64,000 bases of DNA from Pseudomonas mediterranea CFBP 5447 (GCF_000774145.1 NZ_KN322966.1:40031-104030), one strand, 5' to 3'; shown: positions 47,808 to 56,866, counted from the first letter of the stretch. The notes: generated from the sequence alone by a model not told the origin. A program made the numbers and translations.

Positions 47808-48256
47808 AAGTGTGGGTACTGCGCCATGGAGAAGCCGAGCCATACGGTGCCCGCCCCGATCCCGACCGGGCGTTGACGGTTCACGGGCGTGAAGAAGTCC
47901 TGCGCAGTGCCGCCGAACTGATCGGCCGCCCCCTGACGGCCATCTATGCCAGCCCTTATCTGCGCGCCCAGCAGACTGCGCAACTGGTACGCGAGGCTTT
48001 GGGGTTCGAACCGGAATTGATCACGGTCGACTGGCTCAAGCCGGAAACCCGGCCACAAACAGTCCTGGAACATCTGGCGGACCGGGATGATGTGCTGCTG
48101 GTCAGCCATAACCCGCTGGTGGGCAGCCTGTTGGGCTTGGCGCAACACGGCCACCTGCAACAACCCGAGCAGGTGAAGACGGCCGGCCTGGCAGAACTCG
48201 AAGGTGACCTGCCGATGGCCGGGGCGATGCAACTCAAGGGCCTTAGGCATCCATGA
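47804..48256 (+). CDS. sixA: phosphohistidine phosphatase
   Basis: A 150-residue histidine phosphatase. The RHG motif LRHGEAEPYGARPDPDR is at the N-terminus with the phospho-accepting His at about residue 8. The second half carries VSHNPLVGSLL with the other catalytic His. SixA removes phosphate from histidine phosphotransfer proteins. It overlaps the DUF4389 gene. Confidence 0.93.
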   Translation: MKVWVLRHGEAEPYGARPDPDRALTVHGREEVLRSAAELIGRPLTAIYASPYLRAQQTAQLVREALGFEPELITVDWLKPETRPQTVLEHLADRDDVLLVSHNPLVGSLLGLAQHGHLQQPEQVKTAGLAELEGDLPMAGAMQLKGLRHP

Positions 48257-48295
48257 AAAAGACCGGGCCTTGCTGCCAGTCAAGCTACACAACCT

Positions 48296-48383
48296 GTGGG
48301 AGCGAGCCTGCTCGCGATGGCGGTGTGTCAGTCAACGTGTCTGCTGATTGATCCATCGCTATCGCGAGCAGGCTCGCTCCCAC
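48296..48383. repeat. REPIN after sixA
   Basis: Perfect cores at 48296-48318 and 48361-48383, between genes on the same strand. Confidence 0.95.
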
Positions 48384-48452
48384 AGAAATATCGCTTGATC
48401 GTTGATTGGCATTGGGGGCCTTGTTCCCACATAAACATAAGGAAGGGCAACG

Positions 48453-48896
48453 ATGAGTCTGTGGCGCACCACACCCAACATCGAACAACTGAACGCTGCC
48501 GCAAAAAACACCATCAGCGAGGTGCTGGATATTCGTTTCGAGTCGTTCGACGACGAATCCCTGACCGCCAGCATGGTGGTCGATCACCGCACTCACCAGC
48601 CGTTCGGCCTGTTGCATGGCGGCGCTTCGGTGGTCCTGGCCGAAACGGTCGGCTCCATGGCCGCCTACCTGTGCGTGGACACCAGCAAGTTCTATTGCGT
48701 GGGCTTGGAAATCAATGCCAACCACCTGCGCGGTGTGCGCAGTGGACGGGTGACGGCCACGGCCAGGATGATCCATCTGGGGCGTACCACCCAGGTCTGG
48801 GACATCCGCCTGAGCAACGACGAGGGCAAGGTCAGCTGCGTGTCGCGCCTGACCATGGCAGTGGTGCCGCTGGGCGAGCAACCGCCGGCGCGCTGA
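48453..48896 (+). CDS. hotdog thioesterase, PaaI/MenI (YdiI) type
   Basis: A 147-residue hotdog thioesterase. The signature HQPFGLLHGGASVVLAETVG holds the catalytic glutamate in LAETVGS, as in MenI/EntH-type enzymes. The later GLEINANHLRGVRSGRVTA is also typical. It hydrolyses aryl- or acyl-CoA or carrier-protein thioesters as proofreading. An AAGGAAGGG ribosome binding site precedes the ATG. It corresponds in position to P. aeruginosa PA1618, as I recall. Confidence 0.91.
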   Translation: MSLWRTTPNIEQLNAAAKNTISEVLDIRFESFDDESLTASMVVDHRTHQPFGLLHGGASVVLAETVGSMAAYLCVDTSKFYCVGLEINANHLRGVRSGRVTATARMIHLGRTTQVWDIRLSNDEGKVSCVSRLTMAVVPLGEQPPAR

Positions 48897-48926
48897 TTCC
48901 ATAGATTCTTTGTAGCGAAGGGATTT

Positions 48927-49011
48927 GTGGGAGCAAGGCTTGCCCGCGATGAAGCCGACGCGGTCTTTCAGAAGTGGCGGCGTCTGCGTCGCGAGCAAGC
49001 TTTGCTCCCAC
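48927..49011. repeat. REPIN of the variant family (second copy)
   Basis: Left arm GCAAGGCTTGCCCGCGAT-type at 48927-48950; right arm GTCGCGAGCAAGCTTTGCTC-type at 48988-49011 with several substitutions. Same variant as 6057-6142. Confidence 0.85.
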
Positions 49012-49158
49012 AGGTGTCGTTGCCACAAAATTCGCGGCTGGCCAGCCATAGCGCCATAGCCCAACCCAGACTGTCATCATTCCTGTCAGTTACGGTCATT
49101 GCCGCGCCGCCGGCATCTGCGGACAATCAGCCCCAGTTCCCCCAATGGATCGGCTGTC

Positions 49159-49953
49159 ATGTCGCAACAGGTGTTTTTCACTCACGCCAATGGTTTTCCC
49201 TCGGCCACCTACGGCAAGCTGTTTGCCGCGCTGGCGCCGCAGTATCAGGTCGCGCATCTGGAGCTGCATGGCCATGATCCGCGTTTCCCGGTGGACGATA
49301 ACTGGCACAACCTGGTGGACGAGTTGATTCATCACCTGGAACAACAGCCAGGACCGGTATGGGGTGTCGGTCATTCCCTGGGCGGCGTATTGCATCTGCA
49401 CGCGGCGTTGCGCTGCCCGCGGTTGTACCGTGGTGTGGTCATGCTCGATTCGCCGGTCCTGACCCGCGCGGATCGCTGGGTGATCCTCGCCGCCAAGCGC
49501 CTGGGTTTCATCGACCGCCTGACCCCGGCCGGCCGGACCCTGGGTCGACGCGAGGCGTTCGCCGACCTGGAGGCGGCCCGGCAGTATTTTTCCGGCAAGA
49601 CGCTGTTTCGCGGTTTCGACCCTGATTGCTTCGACGCCTACCTCCAGCATGGCCTGCAACAGGTCGGCGATCAGTTGCGGCTGCGCTTCGATCCGGCCAC
49701 GGAAATCAGCATCTACCGCGGCGTGCCGCACACCAGCCCCGGTCGGGCCCGCACGCTCAGGGTGCCCCTGGCGGTGGTGCGCGGTCGGCAAAGTCGTGTG
49801 GTGATGCGTCATCACACCCGTTCGGTGGGCAGCATGCCCTTGGGCGAGTCCCTGAGCATGCCTGGCGGTCACATGTTTCCCCTGGAGCATCCCCTGGATA
49901 CGGCGGACCTGCTCAAGGGGTTGTTCCAGCGTTGGCAAGGACTCGGTGTATGA
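49159..49953 (+). CDS. alpha/beta hydrolase (first of an overlapping pair)
   Basis: A 264-residue cytoplasmic alpha/beta hydrolase. N-terminal HANGFPSATYGKLF, nucleophile elbow GVGHSLGG, and late histidine in MPGGHMFPLEHP are present. The start at 49159 excludes a 20-residue upstream extension that lacks a ribosome binding site. The next hydrolase gene overlaps its stop by ATGA. Function unknown; position matches P. aeruginosa PA1621, as I recall. Confidence 0.87.
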   Translation: MSQQVFFTHANGFPSATYGKLFAALAPQYQVAHLELHGHDPRFPVDDNWHNLVDELIHHLEQQPGPVWGVGHSLGGVLHLHAALRCPRLYRGVVMLDSPVLTRADRWVILAAKRLGFIDRLTPAGRTLGRREAFADLEAARQYFSGKTLFRGFDPDCFDAYLQHGLQQVGDQLRLRFDPATEISIYRGVPHTSPGRARTLRVPLAVVRGRQSRVVMRHHTRSVGSMPLGESLSMPGGHMFPLEHPLDTADLLKGLFQRWQGLGV

Positions 49954-50801
49954 ACGGTGTCGAAGAAGTCCGCCTGAGCTTGCCCCACATCGAACTGGCA
50001 GCCCACCTGTTCGGACCGGAAGATGGGCGGCCGGTGATCGCCTTGCATGGCTGGCTGGACAATGCCAACAGTTTCGCCCGCCTGGCCCCTCGGCTCGAAG
50101 GCTTGCGGATCATTGCCCTGGACATGGCCGGTCATGGTCATTCGGGGCATCGGCCGGCCGGTGCCGGCTACGCCCTGTGGGACTATGCCCATGATGTGTT
50201 GCAGGTGGCCGAACAACTGGGCCTGCAACGTTTCGCGCTGCTGGGGCATTCCCTGGGCGCCATCGTGTCGCTGGTGTTGGCCGGGTCCCTGCCGGAGCGG
50301 GTGACGCACCTGGGGCTGATCGACGGCATCATTCCACCGACCGCCCAGGGCGACAATGCGGCCGAACGCATGGGCATGGCCTTGCAGGCACAGCTCGATC
50401 TGCAGAAAAAGACCAAACCGGTCTATAAAACCCTCGACCGGGCCATCGAAGCCCGCATGAAAGGGCTCGTAGCGGTCAGCCGCGAGGCCGCCGAGCTGCT
50501 CGCCCAGCGTGGCCTGATGCCGGTGCCGGGAGGCTACACCTGGCGCACCGACAATCGCCTGACCTTGCCATCGCCGGTGCGCCTGACCGACGAACAGGCC
50601 ATGGCCTTCGTGGCGCGGGTCGGTTGCCCCGCCCATCTGATCGTGGCGGCCGAGGGCATGCTGGCCCGGCACGCCGAGCTGCTGGAGCGTCTACCCTTCG
50701 GTCATGAACAATTGCCCGGCGGCCATCATTTGCACCTGAACGACGAGGCCGGTGCCGTGCTTGTAGCAGACTGTTTCAATCGGTTCTTCAGCGCTTCTTG
50801 A
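49950..50801 (+). CDS. alpha/beta hydrolase (second of an overlapping pair)
   Basis: A 283-residue alpha/beta hydrolase with ALHGWLDNANSFARLAPRLE (oxyanion loop), DMAGHGHSGHRPAGAGY, nucleophile elbow LLGHSLGAIV and late histidine in LPGGHHLHLND. The start codon lies inside the stop of the previous gene. It resembles the serine hydrolase-like (SERHL) group. Substrate unknown. Confidence 0.89.
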   Translation: MNGVEEVRLSLPHIELAAHLFGPEDGRPVIALHGWLDNANSFARLAPRLEGLRIIALDMAGHGHSGHRPAGAGYALWDYAHDVLQVAEQLGLQRFALLGHSLGAIVSLVLAGSLPERVTHLGLIDGIIPPTAQGDNAAERMGMALQAQLDLQKKTKPVYKTLDRAIEARMKGLVAVSREAAELLAQRGLMPVPGGYTWRTDNRLTLPSPVRLTDEQAMAFVARVGCPAHLIVAAEGMLARHAELLERLPFGHEQLPGGHHLHLNDEAGAVLVADCFNRFFSAS

Positions 50802-50850
50802 CTTGCGTCGGGCAACTGTCGAGGCTGGGCGGGTTGAAAGGGAGACCACC

Positions 50851-50934
50851 ATGACAGAGTTCTGCTTACCCGCCTTATGGCGCAGGGACGACGCCGGTTT
50901 CGTCCACGGGCGCCAGGCCAAGTTGATCCGATGA
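50851..50934 (+). CDS. putative 27-residue small ORF coupled to the DUF4892 gene
   Basis: An ATG at 50851 preceded by AAAGGGAG with six-base spacing opens a 27-codon frame (begins MTEFCLPALWRRDD, ends AKLIR). Its TGA overlaps the ATG of the next gene as ATGA. The downstream gene has no clear ribosome binding site of its own, so the small ORF would supply translation by coupling. The peptide has one cysteine, two adjacent arginines and no signal or membrane segment. It could be a real small protein or only a leader ORF; no function can be given. Confidence 0.55.
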   Translation: MTEFCLPALWRRDDAGFVHGRQAKLIR

Positions 50935-51752
50935 AACCATTCGTTCATTCACTCGCCTGGTTGGCGCTGGCCTGCATCAGCCCGGCGTCATTCGCCGTCG
51001 ATGTGCCCGGCAGCCGGGATCTGGAGCGCGTGCCGCGCCTGCCCGACGCGCAGATTGTCGATTACCGGCAAACCAGCGACATCGAGCGCATCTATCCCCT
51101 GGGCTCGATTCGCAAGATCAGCGGCCAGCTGCGTTTCGACGGGCAGGTCGATGGCCGTGGCGCCGTCACGTCGGTGACCTATGAGCTGCCGCCGGAACAT
51201 TCCGCCACCCAGGCCTTTACCGCCGCGCGAGAGGCTTTGCAACAGCAAGGTGCCGAGTTGTTGTACTGGTGCCAGGCCCGCGATTGCGGCGAAAGCAGCC
51301 TCTGGGCCAACGAAGTGTTCGGCAACGCCAAGCTCTACGGCGCCGACAACGGTCAGGCCTATCTGCTGCTGCGCCTGGCGCCGCCGACGGACAACACCTT
51401 GATTGCGCTGTACGGCATCACCCGCGGCAATCGCAAGGCTTACCTGCATGTCGAGCAGTTCGAGGCGAGCACTCCCCTGGGGGACTTGTTGCCAACCTCC
51501 GCCACGCTGCTGCGCCAGCTCAAGGACACCGGCGTGCTGGATCTGCCACGTCTTGCCGGCGAGCCGGACGAGACCTGGCTACGCCTGCTGGCCCGGGCGC
51601 TGAACCTGGACACCGGCCTGCGGGTCAGCCTCGCCGGTCCCGAGGCCGAAGCCTGGCGCCAGGCACTGGCGGGGCAGGGGGTGCGTGAGGCGCGGATGGA
51701 AGCGGCCGGTGGCGGCAATACGGCGGGTCTTCACCTTGAGTTGCTGCGCTAA
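50931..51752 (+). CDS. DUF4892 family exported protein
   Basis: A 273-residue protein with a signal peptide (about residues 1-22, ending ASFA-VD). The DUF4892 pattern is visible: VPGSRDLERVPRLPDAQIVDY, GQLRFDGQVDGRGAVTSVTY, LYWCQARDCGESSLWANEVFG with two cysteines, and YLLLRLAPPTDNTLIALYGI. Some homologues carry an OmpA-like tail; here the C-terminus is short. It is probably periplasmic or envelope-bound. No function is established. Its start is coupled to the small ORF at 50851. Confidence 0.86.
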   Translation: MKPFVHSLAWLALACISPASFAVDVPGSRDLERVPRLPDAQIVDYRQTSDIERIYPLGSIRKISGQLRFDGQVDGRGAVTSVTYELPPEHSATQAFTAAREALQQQGAELLYWCQARDCGESSLWANEVFGNAKLYGADNGQAYLLLRLAPPTDNTLIALYGITRGNRKAYLHVEQFEASTPLGDLLPTSATLLRQLKDTGVLDLPRLAGEPDETWLRLLARALNLDTGLRVSLAGPEAEAWRQALAGQGVREARMEAAGGGNTAGLHLELLR

Positions 51753-51814
51753 TCTGTGACGGACAGCGGACGATGCGCCGCTGTCCCGGTCCTGTTCATT
51801 CTTCGAGACTTTTC

Positions 51815-52852
51815 ATGCTCAATAACGATCGGCTGTTGGTGCAGATCCTGCTCCTGGTGTTGTTCGGTGCAAGCCTGTGGGTCATGGCGCCGTTCTGGTC
51901 GGCGCTGTTCTGGGGCGCGGTGCTGGCCTTCGCCAGCTGGCCGCTGATGCGTCTGCTGACCCGCTGGGTCAATGGCCGCGAATCCCTCGCAGCGGCGGTG
52001 CTGACCGTGGGTTGGATGCTATTGGTGGCGGTGCCTCTGGTGTGGTTGGGTTTCAACCTGGCCGATCATGTACGCGATGCCACGGCGTTCATCCGGGACG
52101 TGCAGGTCGATGGCTTGCCCGATGCCCCGGCCTGGCTGGGCGGCTTGCCGCTGGTGGGCGGGCGGCTGGTCGCTATCTGGAACAGCGTCGACCAGCAGGG
52201 AGCGGCGATGATGGTCTCCATCAAGCCCTACCTGGGACAGGTCGGCAACTGGCTGCTGGCCCGCAGCAAACAGATCGGCGGCGGCATGCTCGAGCTGACC
52301 CTGAGCATCGTGTTCGTGTTCTTTTTCTATCGCGACGGCCCGCGCCTGGCGGCATTTGTCCACGGGCTGCTCGAACGCCTGATCGGCGACCGTGCCGGTT
52401 ACTACATCGAACTGGTGGCCGGTACGGTGCAACGGGTGGTCAACGGTGTGATCGGTACCGCCGCCGCCCAGGCCTTGCTGGCACTGATTGGCTTCCTGAT
52501 CGCCGGCGTACCGGGTGCGCTGGTACTAGGCATCGCCACCTTCCTGCTCAGTCTGATTCCCATGGGGCCGCCGCTGGTCTGGATCCCTGCAACGGCCTGG
52601 CTGGTGTGGAAGGGCGAATACGGGATGGCCGTGTTCCTCGGCATCTGGGGCACGTTCATCATCAGCGGCGTGGACAATGTGCTCAAACCCTACCTGATCA
52701 GCCGTGGTGGAAACCTGCCCTTGGTCATTGTCTTGCTGGGGGTGTTCGGTGGGTTGATCGCTTTCGGTTTCATCGGCCTGTTCATCGGCCCTACGTTGCT
52801 GGCGGTGGCGTACAGCCTGCTGACGGATTGGAGCAAGAGCCAGGCGCGGTGA
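51815..52852 (+). CDS. AI-2E/PerM family permease
   Basis: A 345-residue protein with about eight membrane helices, similar to YdiK of the AI-2E transporter superfamily. The family's periplasmic loop region (about residues 100-150) and the conserved RDGPRLAAFVHGLLERL stretch are present, as are AAQALLALIGFLIAGVPGAL and IPMGPPLVWIPATAWL. The ATG at 51815 starts the first helix directly. Many members are uncharacterised exporters, so autoinducer transport should not be assumed. Confidence 0.87.
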   Translation: MLNNDRLLVQILLLVLFGASLWVMAPFWSALFWGAVLAFASWPLMRLLTRWVNGRESLAAAVLTVGWMLLVAVPLVWLGFNLADHVRDATAFIRDVQVDGLPDAPAWLGGLPLVGGRLVAIWNSVDQQGAAMMVSIKPYLGQVGNWLLARSKQIGGGMLELTLSIVFVFFFYRDGPRLAAFVHGLLERLIGDRAGYYIELVAGTVQRVVNGVIGTAAAQALLALIGFLIAGVPGALVLGIATFLLSLIPMGPPLVWIPATAWLVWKGEYGMAVFLGIWGTFIISGVDNVLKPYLISRGGNLPLVIVLLGVFGGLIAFGFIGLFIGPTLLAVAYSLLTDWSKSQAR

Positions 52853-52890
52853 TGCGGTATGGGTAATTAAGTGTGGGAGAGGGCTTCTCT

Positions 52891-53021
52891 GTGGCGAGGG
52901 GATTTATCCCCGCTGGGCTGCGTAGCAGCCCCAAAACAGTCAACCTCGATCTATCTGATATACCGAGGCGCCAGCTTTCAGGGCTGCTATGCAGCCCAGC
53001 GGGGATAAATCCCCTCGCCAC
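52891..53021. repeat. long palindromic element, second REP family (copy 2)
   Basis: 131 bp, same arms as 39055-39185 (GTGGCGAGGGGATTTATCCC and GCTGCGTAGCAGCC) inverted around an unrelated spacer. It fills the gap between converging genes. Confidence 0.9.
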
Positions 53022-53073
53022 AAGTGGGATCCTGATCAATGACCCTGGCGTTTGGGGCCAGGCTCTCACCGCG

Positions 53074-53865
53074 TCAGGTCGCCACGTTCAGATGTTTGCC
53101 AACGCTCGCCACGTTATCCAGCGAATACTGCCGACTCAGGTTGGCAATCATTCTGTTCAGCGCTTCGCTGACCTTGGACTGATCGGTAGAGCTGTCGCTG
53201 TCGAGTACCTTCATCAGCATGGCGCTGGTATCGGTGCCCGTGGTGGAACTGTCGCTGGACTGCAAGGCGCTGGTCAGTTCGCTGGCGGTGACGCTGCCGT
53301 CGCCATCGGCGTCGAGCTGGCTGAACAGTTCCTCACTGGAGGCCTGCTGAGGTGGCGGTGGTGGGGGAGGTGGAGCAAGGCTGGCGGCGAGTTCGTCGAG
53401 GCTGACGGTGCCGTCCTGGTTCTTGTCCAGGGCCGAGAACACTTGGGCGCTGTCGGCGCTGCTGCCGGCGCTGGAAAGGCCGCTGCTCAACTCCTCGCTG
53501 CTGACCGAGCCGTCACCGTCGGAGTCCAGGGCGCTGAGCAGCGCATCGGCCAGTTCGGTGTTCGGTGGCTGGTCACCGGGCGGCGGTGGCGGCGGGGCCA
53601 TTGCGGCCATTTCATCGGTGCTCAGGTCACCGCTGCTGTCGCTGTCCAGGTCTGTGAAATTTTTGCTCAGGCTGACCAGGAGGCCGTCGTCGCTTTTCTG
53701 CGACAGGGCCGTGCTCAGTTCATCCTGGTCGACCGAGCCATTGCCGTTACTGTCGAGCTTGCTCAGCAGTTCCTTCTGGAACTGTTGGCTGCGGGCACTG
53801 TTGGTCGCGGTACGGTTGATGCTGGTGTACGTCGAGTAGCTGCTACTGCTGACGCTGCCGATCAT
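53074..53865 (-). CDS. EF-hand calcium-binding protein, XopAW-like
   Basis: A 263-residue acidic protein with five EF-hand loops: DSNGNGSVDQDE, DSDSSGDLSTDE, DSDGDGSVSSEE, DKNQDGTVSLDE and DADGDGSVTASE. Two of the linkers contain six and eight consecutive prolines. The N-terminus (MIGSVSSSSYSTYTSINR) is Ser/Thr-rich and not a Sec signal. It resembles the XopAW family of type III-associated calcium-binding proteins known from Xanthomonas. No secretion genes are near. It is downstream of the two-component system on the same strand, separated by a collapsed REP. Confidence 0.88.
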   Translation of the reverse strand: MIGSVSSSSYSTYTSINRTATNSARSQQFQKELLSKLDSNGNGSVDQDELSTALSQKSDDGLLVSLSKNFTDLDSDSSGDLSTDEMAAMAPPPPPPGDQPPNTELADALLSALDSDGDGSVSSEELSSGLSSAGSSADSAQVFSALDKNQDGTVSLDELAASLAPPPPPPPPQQASSEELFSQLDADGDGSVTASELTSALQSSDSSTTGTDTSAMLMKVLDSDSSTDQSKVSEALNRMIANLSRQYSLDNVASVGKHLNVAT

Positions 53866-53993
53866 GGGTGCTCTCCTTGGGGTGAAGTAGCCGGTGGGTG
53901 CACCGGCTTATGCAGCCTCGATGGGGCAGTTGTCGTGGGTATGTGGGGTTTGTACCGGGGGGAGTACAAAACCCTGGCTCAGCCGGGACCCCT

Positions 53994-54015
53994 GTGGGAG
54001 CAGGCTCGCTCCCAC
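53994..54015. repeat. collapsed REPIN
   Basis: GTGGGAG runs straight into CAGGCTCGCTCCCAC, so the inner part of both arms and the spacer are gone, leaving one short hairpin. Confidence 0.8.
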
Positions 54016-54037
54016 AGATGGCTTTGCACGCAGGGAT

Positions 54038-55099
54038 TCAGGTGCGCGGCAATCGAATGACCGCGGTCAACCCGCCGCCCGGGGTTTCTTCCAGGCTCAA
54101 TTGCCCGCCCAGGCGCTCCGCGGCTTCCCGGGCGATGGTCATGCCCAGGCCGACGCCGCCGGAGTTGCGGTTGCGTGAGCCTTCCAGGCGATAGAACGGT
54201 TCGAACACCGCTTCGCGTTTGTCTTCGGCGATACCGGGACCATGGTCGATGACCCGGATCAGCACCTGGAAGCCCTGGTCCTCCAGCGCGATCGAAGCCT
54301 GCCCGGCGTAGCGCAAGGCGTTGTCCATGAGGTTGTTGATGCACGAACGCAGCGCCATCGGTTGCACCTGCAACGGCGCACAGAAGCCACTGGCCTGTAC
54401 ATCGGCACCCTGGTCCTGGGCATTTTCGCTCAGGGATTCCACCAGGGCCTGCACGTCCATCCATTGCAGCGCCTCGCTGGTGCGCTGTTCGTGCAGGTAG
54501 CTGAGGGTAGCGTCGAGCATGCCGATCATGTCGTCCAGGTCCTGGCGCATCTGGCCTTGCAGCTTGACGTCGTCGATCTGTTCCAGGCGCAGCTTCAGCC
54601 GTGACAGCGGGGTGCGCAGGTCGTGGGACACCGCCCCGAGCATGCGTGAGCGCTGCTGGACCTGTTCCCGAATGCGCCTTTGCATCAGGTTGAACGTATG
54701 GGCGGCCTGCCGGGCTTCCCGAGGCCCGGTTTCGTCCAGCGGTGGGCTGTCGAGGTCCTCGCTCAGGCGTTCGGCGGCATCGCTCAGGCGCCGGATCGGC
54801 CGGGTCAGGAGCTTGGCGCCATACCAGGCCGCGATGATCAGGCAGATGAACTGGAACGTCAGCGGTACCACCGGGCCACCGAACCAGGGGCGGGGACGAG
54901 GCTCGGGAGGCGGAGCGAAAGGGGAGGAGGCAAAGGGCGGTGGTCCGTCACCGTGCCGGGAAAACTCAGGCGGTGGGCCGGGAGGCGGCGGTTGGTCGTA
55001 ATGGATGAACCAGGCGAAGGCCAACAGATGGGCCAGGACGATCGCCAGCAACAGCACGCCAAACAGGCGGCCGAACAGCGAGTCGAGGCGCAATCGCAT
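54038..55099 (-). CDS. sensor histidine kinase, EnvZ/RstB type
   Basis: A 353-residue kinase. TM1 about 12-33, TM2 about 78-95, then HAMP (LLTRPIRRLSDAAERLSEDL), HisKA with His in LGAVSHDLRTPLSRLKLRLE, and HATPase with NLMDNALRYAG, DHGPGIAEDKR and GGVGLGMTIAREA. The periplasmic segment between the helices is only about 45 residues and is extremely proline-rich (PPPPGPPPEF, then FAPPPEPRPRPW). Its start shares one base with the stop of the regulator gene. The signal is unknown. Confidence 0.92.
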   Translation of the reverse strand: MRLRLDSLFGRLFGVLLLAIVLAHLLAFAWFIHYDQPPPPGPPPEFSRHGDGPPPFASSPFAPPPEPRPRPWFGGPVVPLTFQFICLIIAAWYGAKLLTRPIRRLSDAAERLSEDLDSPPLDETGPREARQAAHTFNLMQRRIREQVQQRSRMLGAVSHDLRTPLSRLKLRLEQIDDVKLQGQMRQDLDDMIGMLDATLSYLHEQRTSEALQWMDVQALVESLSENAQDQGADVQASGFCAPLQVQPMALRSCINNLMDNALRYAGQASIALEDQGFQVLIRVIDHGPGIAEDKREAVFEPFYRLEGSRNRNSGGVGLGMTIAREAAERLGGQLSLEETPGGGLTAVIRLPRT

Positions 55100-55857
55100 C
55101 AGCCGATGTCCCGCGCGTCGAACAGGTAGCCTTCACCGCGCACGGTCTTGATCAATTGCGGGGCCTTGGGGTCGTCACCCAGTTTCTGGCGCAGGCGCGA
55201 GACCAACAGGTCGATACTGCGGTCGAACGCCTCGATGGAGCGTCCACGGGCGGCGTCCAGCAGTTGTTCGCGGCTGAGCACCCGACGCGGTCGTTCGATG
55301 AACACCCACAGCAACCGGAACTCGGCGTTGGACAACGGCACGACCAACCCATCGGCGGAGATCAATTGGCGTAGCACGCTGTTGAGCCGCCAGTTGTCGA
55401 AGCGGATGTTGGCGCGCTGCTCGCTGCGGTCGTCGCGCACCCGGCGCAGGATTGTCTGGATCCGCGCCACCAGTTCCCTGGGCTCGAATGGCTTGGCCAT
55501 GTAATCGTCGGCACCCAATTCCAGGCCGATGATACGGTCGGTGGGTTCGCAGCGGGCGGTGAGCATCAGGATCGGAATGTCCGATTCGGCGCGCAACCAG
55601 CGACACAACTGCAAGCCGTCTTCACCCGGCAGCATCAGGTCGAGCACGATCACGTCGAAATGCTCGGCCTGCATGGCCTGGCGCATGCCGGCGCCATCGG
55701 TTACACCGATGGCGCGAATGTTGAAGCGGGCCAGGTAATCGATCAGCAGCTCGCGGATCGGCACATCGTCATCGACGATCAGCGCGCGGATGCTCCAGCG
55801 TTTGTCATCGCTTGAGGCCGGCTGGCCGCCAGCATTTGCAACAGGGGTGTTCTGCAT
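55099..55857 (-). CDS. OmpR-family response regulator
   Basis: A 252-residue regulator. An N-terminal tail of about 25 residues precedes the receiver, with acidic pair DDDVP, phospho-acceptor in VLDLMLPGEDG, Thr in LMLTARCE and Lys in MAKPFEPREL. The winged-helix DNA-binding domain has VPLSNAEFRLLWVFIERPRR and RSIDLLVSRLRQKLG. The ATG at 55857 is chosen; the longer frame starts in non-conserved proline-rich reading. It pairs with the kinase at 54038-55099. Confidence 0.92.
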   Translation of the reverse strand: MQNTPVANAGGQPASSDDKRWSIRALIVDDDVPIRELLIDYLARFNIRAIGVTDGAGMRQAMQAEHFDVIVLDLMLPGEDGLQLCRWLRAESDIPILMLTARCEPTDRIIGLELGADDYMAKPFEPRELVARIQTILRRVRDDRSEQRANIRFDNWRLNSVLRQLISADGLVVPLSNAEFRLLWVFIERPRRVLSREQLLDAARGRSIEAFDRSIDLLVSRLRQKLGDDPKAPQLIKTVRGEGYLFDARDIG

Positions 55858-56148
55858 GGGTGCATCATCTGCCAGGTAAGCTGCCAACCGCGAAGAAGGC
55901 GGCGAGGTTGTGGCTCCAGCATAGGCTTCGGGCCGCAGGGCGGGAAGGGCTGGAAGGACGGGGTGCGGCGGCGGATGGTAATGGGCTGGCGTATTGCCCG
56001 GATGTCCTGAATGTATCGGCCTGGACACAAAACCCATTATTGTCCATGTTCGGCGGGGTGCGATGATGATTTACCGATCATCGGGTCCCCCACGGGCGCT
56101 GGTTCCGCTACAATGCGCGCCGATTTCGACTTGCCTGAGAGCCCACTC

Positions 56149-56847
56149 ATGTCCGCCTGCCAGACGCCTATCATCGTCGCCCTGGATTTCCCTACCCGTG
56201 ACGCCGCCCTGAAGCTGGCCGACCAGTTGGACCCCAAGCTCTGCCGGGTCAAAGTCGGCAAGGAACTGTTCACCAGCTGCGCGTCGGAGATCGTCGGCAC
56301 CCTGCGTGACAAGGGGTTCGAAGTGTTCCTCGACCTGAAATTCCACGATATCCCCAACACTACCGCCATGGCCGTCAAGGCTGCCGCGGAGATGGGCGTG
56401 TGGATGGTCAATGTGCACTGTTCCGGTGGCCTGCGCATGATGGCGGCCTGCCGTGAAGTGCTGGACCAGCGCAGCGGCCCGAAACCGTTGTTGATCGGCG
56501 TGACCGTGCTGACCAGCATGGAGCGTGAGGATCTGGCGGGGATCGGCCTGGACATCGAGCCTCAGGAGCAGGTGTTGCGTCTGGCGGCGCTGGCCGAGAA
56601 GGCCGGCATGGACGGCCTGGTGTGCTCGGCCCTTGAAGCCAACGCCCTGAAGACGGCGCACCCGTCGCTGCAGTTGGTCACCCCGGGTATCCGGCCGGCG
56701 GGCAGCGCCCAGGACGATCAACGCCGGATCCTGACGCCGCGCCAGGCACTGGACGCCGGTTCCGATTACCTGGTGATCGGCCGTCCGATCAGCCAGGCGG
56801 CCGATCCGGCCAAGGCGCTGGCAGCGGTCGTGGCCGAACTGGCCTGA
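56149..56847 (+). CDS. pyrF: orotidine 5'-phosphate decarboxylase
   Basis: A 232-residue enzyme for the last step of UMP synthesis. The catalytic Lys and Asp are in [17 protein letters not shown]. The C-terminal phosphate loop is in VTPGIRPAG and [14 protein letters not shown]. The ATG at 56149 gives the typical [19 protein letters not shown] start. It stands alone between the divergent regulator and a REPIN. Confidence 0.97.
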   Translation: MSACQTPIIVALDFPTRDAALKLADQLDPKLCRVKVGKELFTSCASEIVGTLRDKGFEVFLDLKFHDIPNTTAMAVKAAAEMGVWMVNVHCSGGLRMMAACREVLDQRSGPKPLLIGVTVLTSMEREDLAGIGLDIEPQEQVLRLAALAEKAGMDGLVCSALEANALKTAHPSLQLVTPGIRPAGSAQDDQRRILTPRQALDAGSDYLVIGRPISQAADPAKALAAVVAELA

Positions 56848-56866
56848 TCCCGCACTGAAAACCAAT

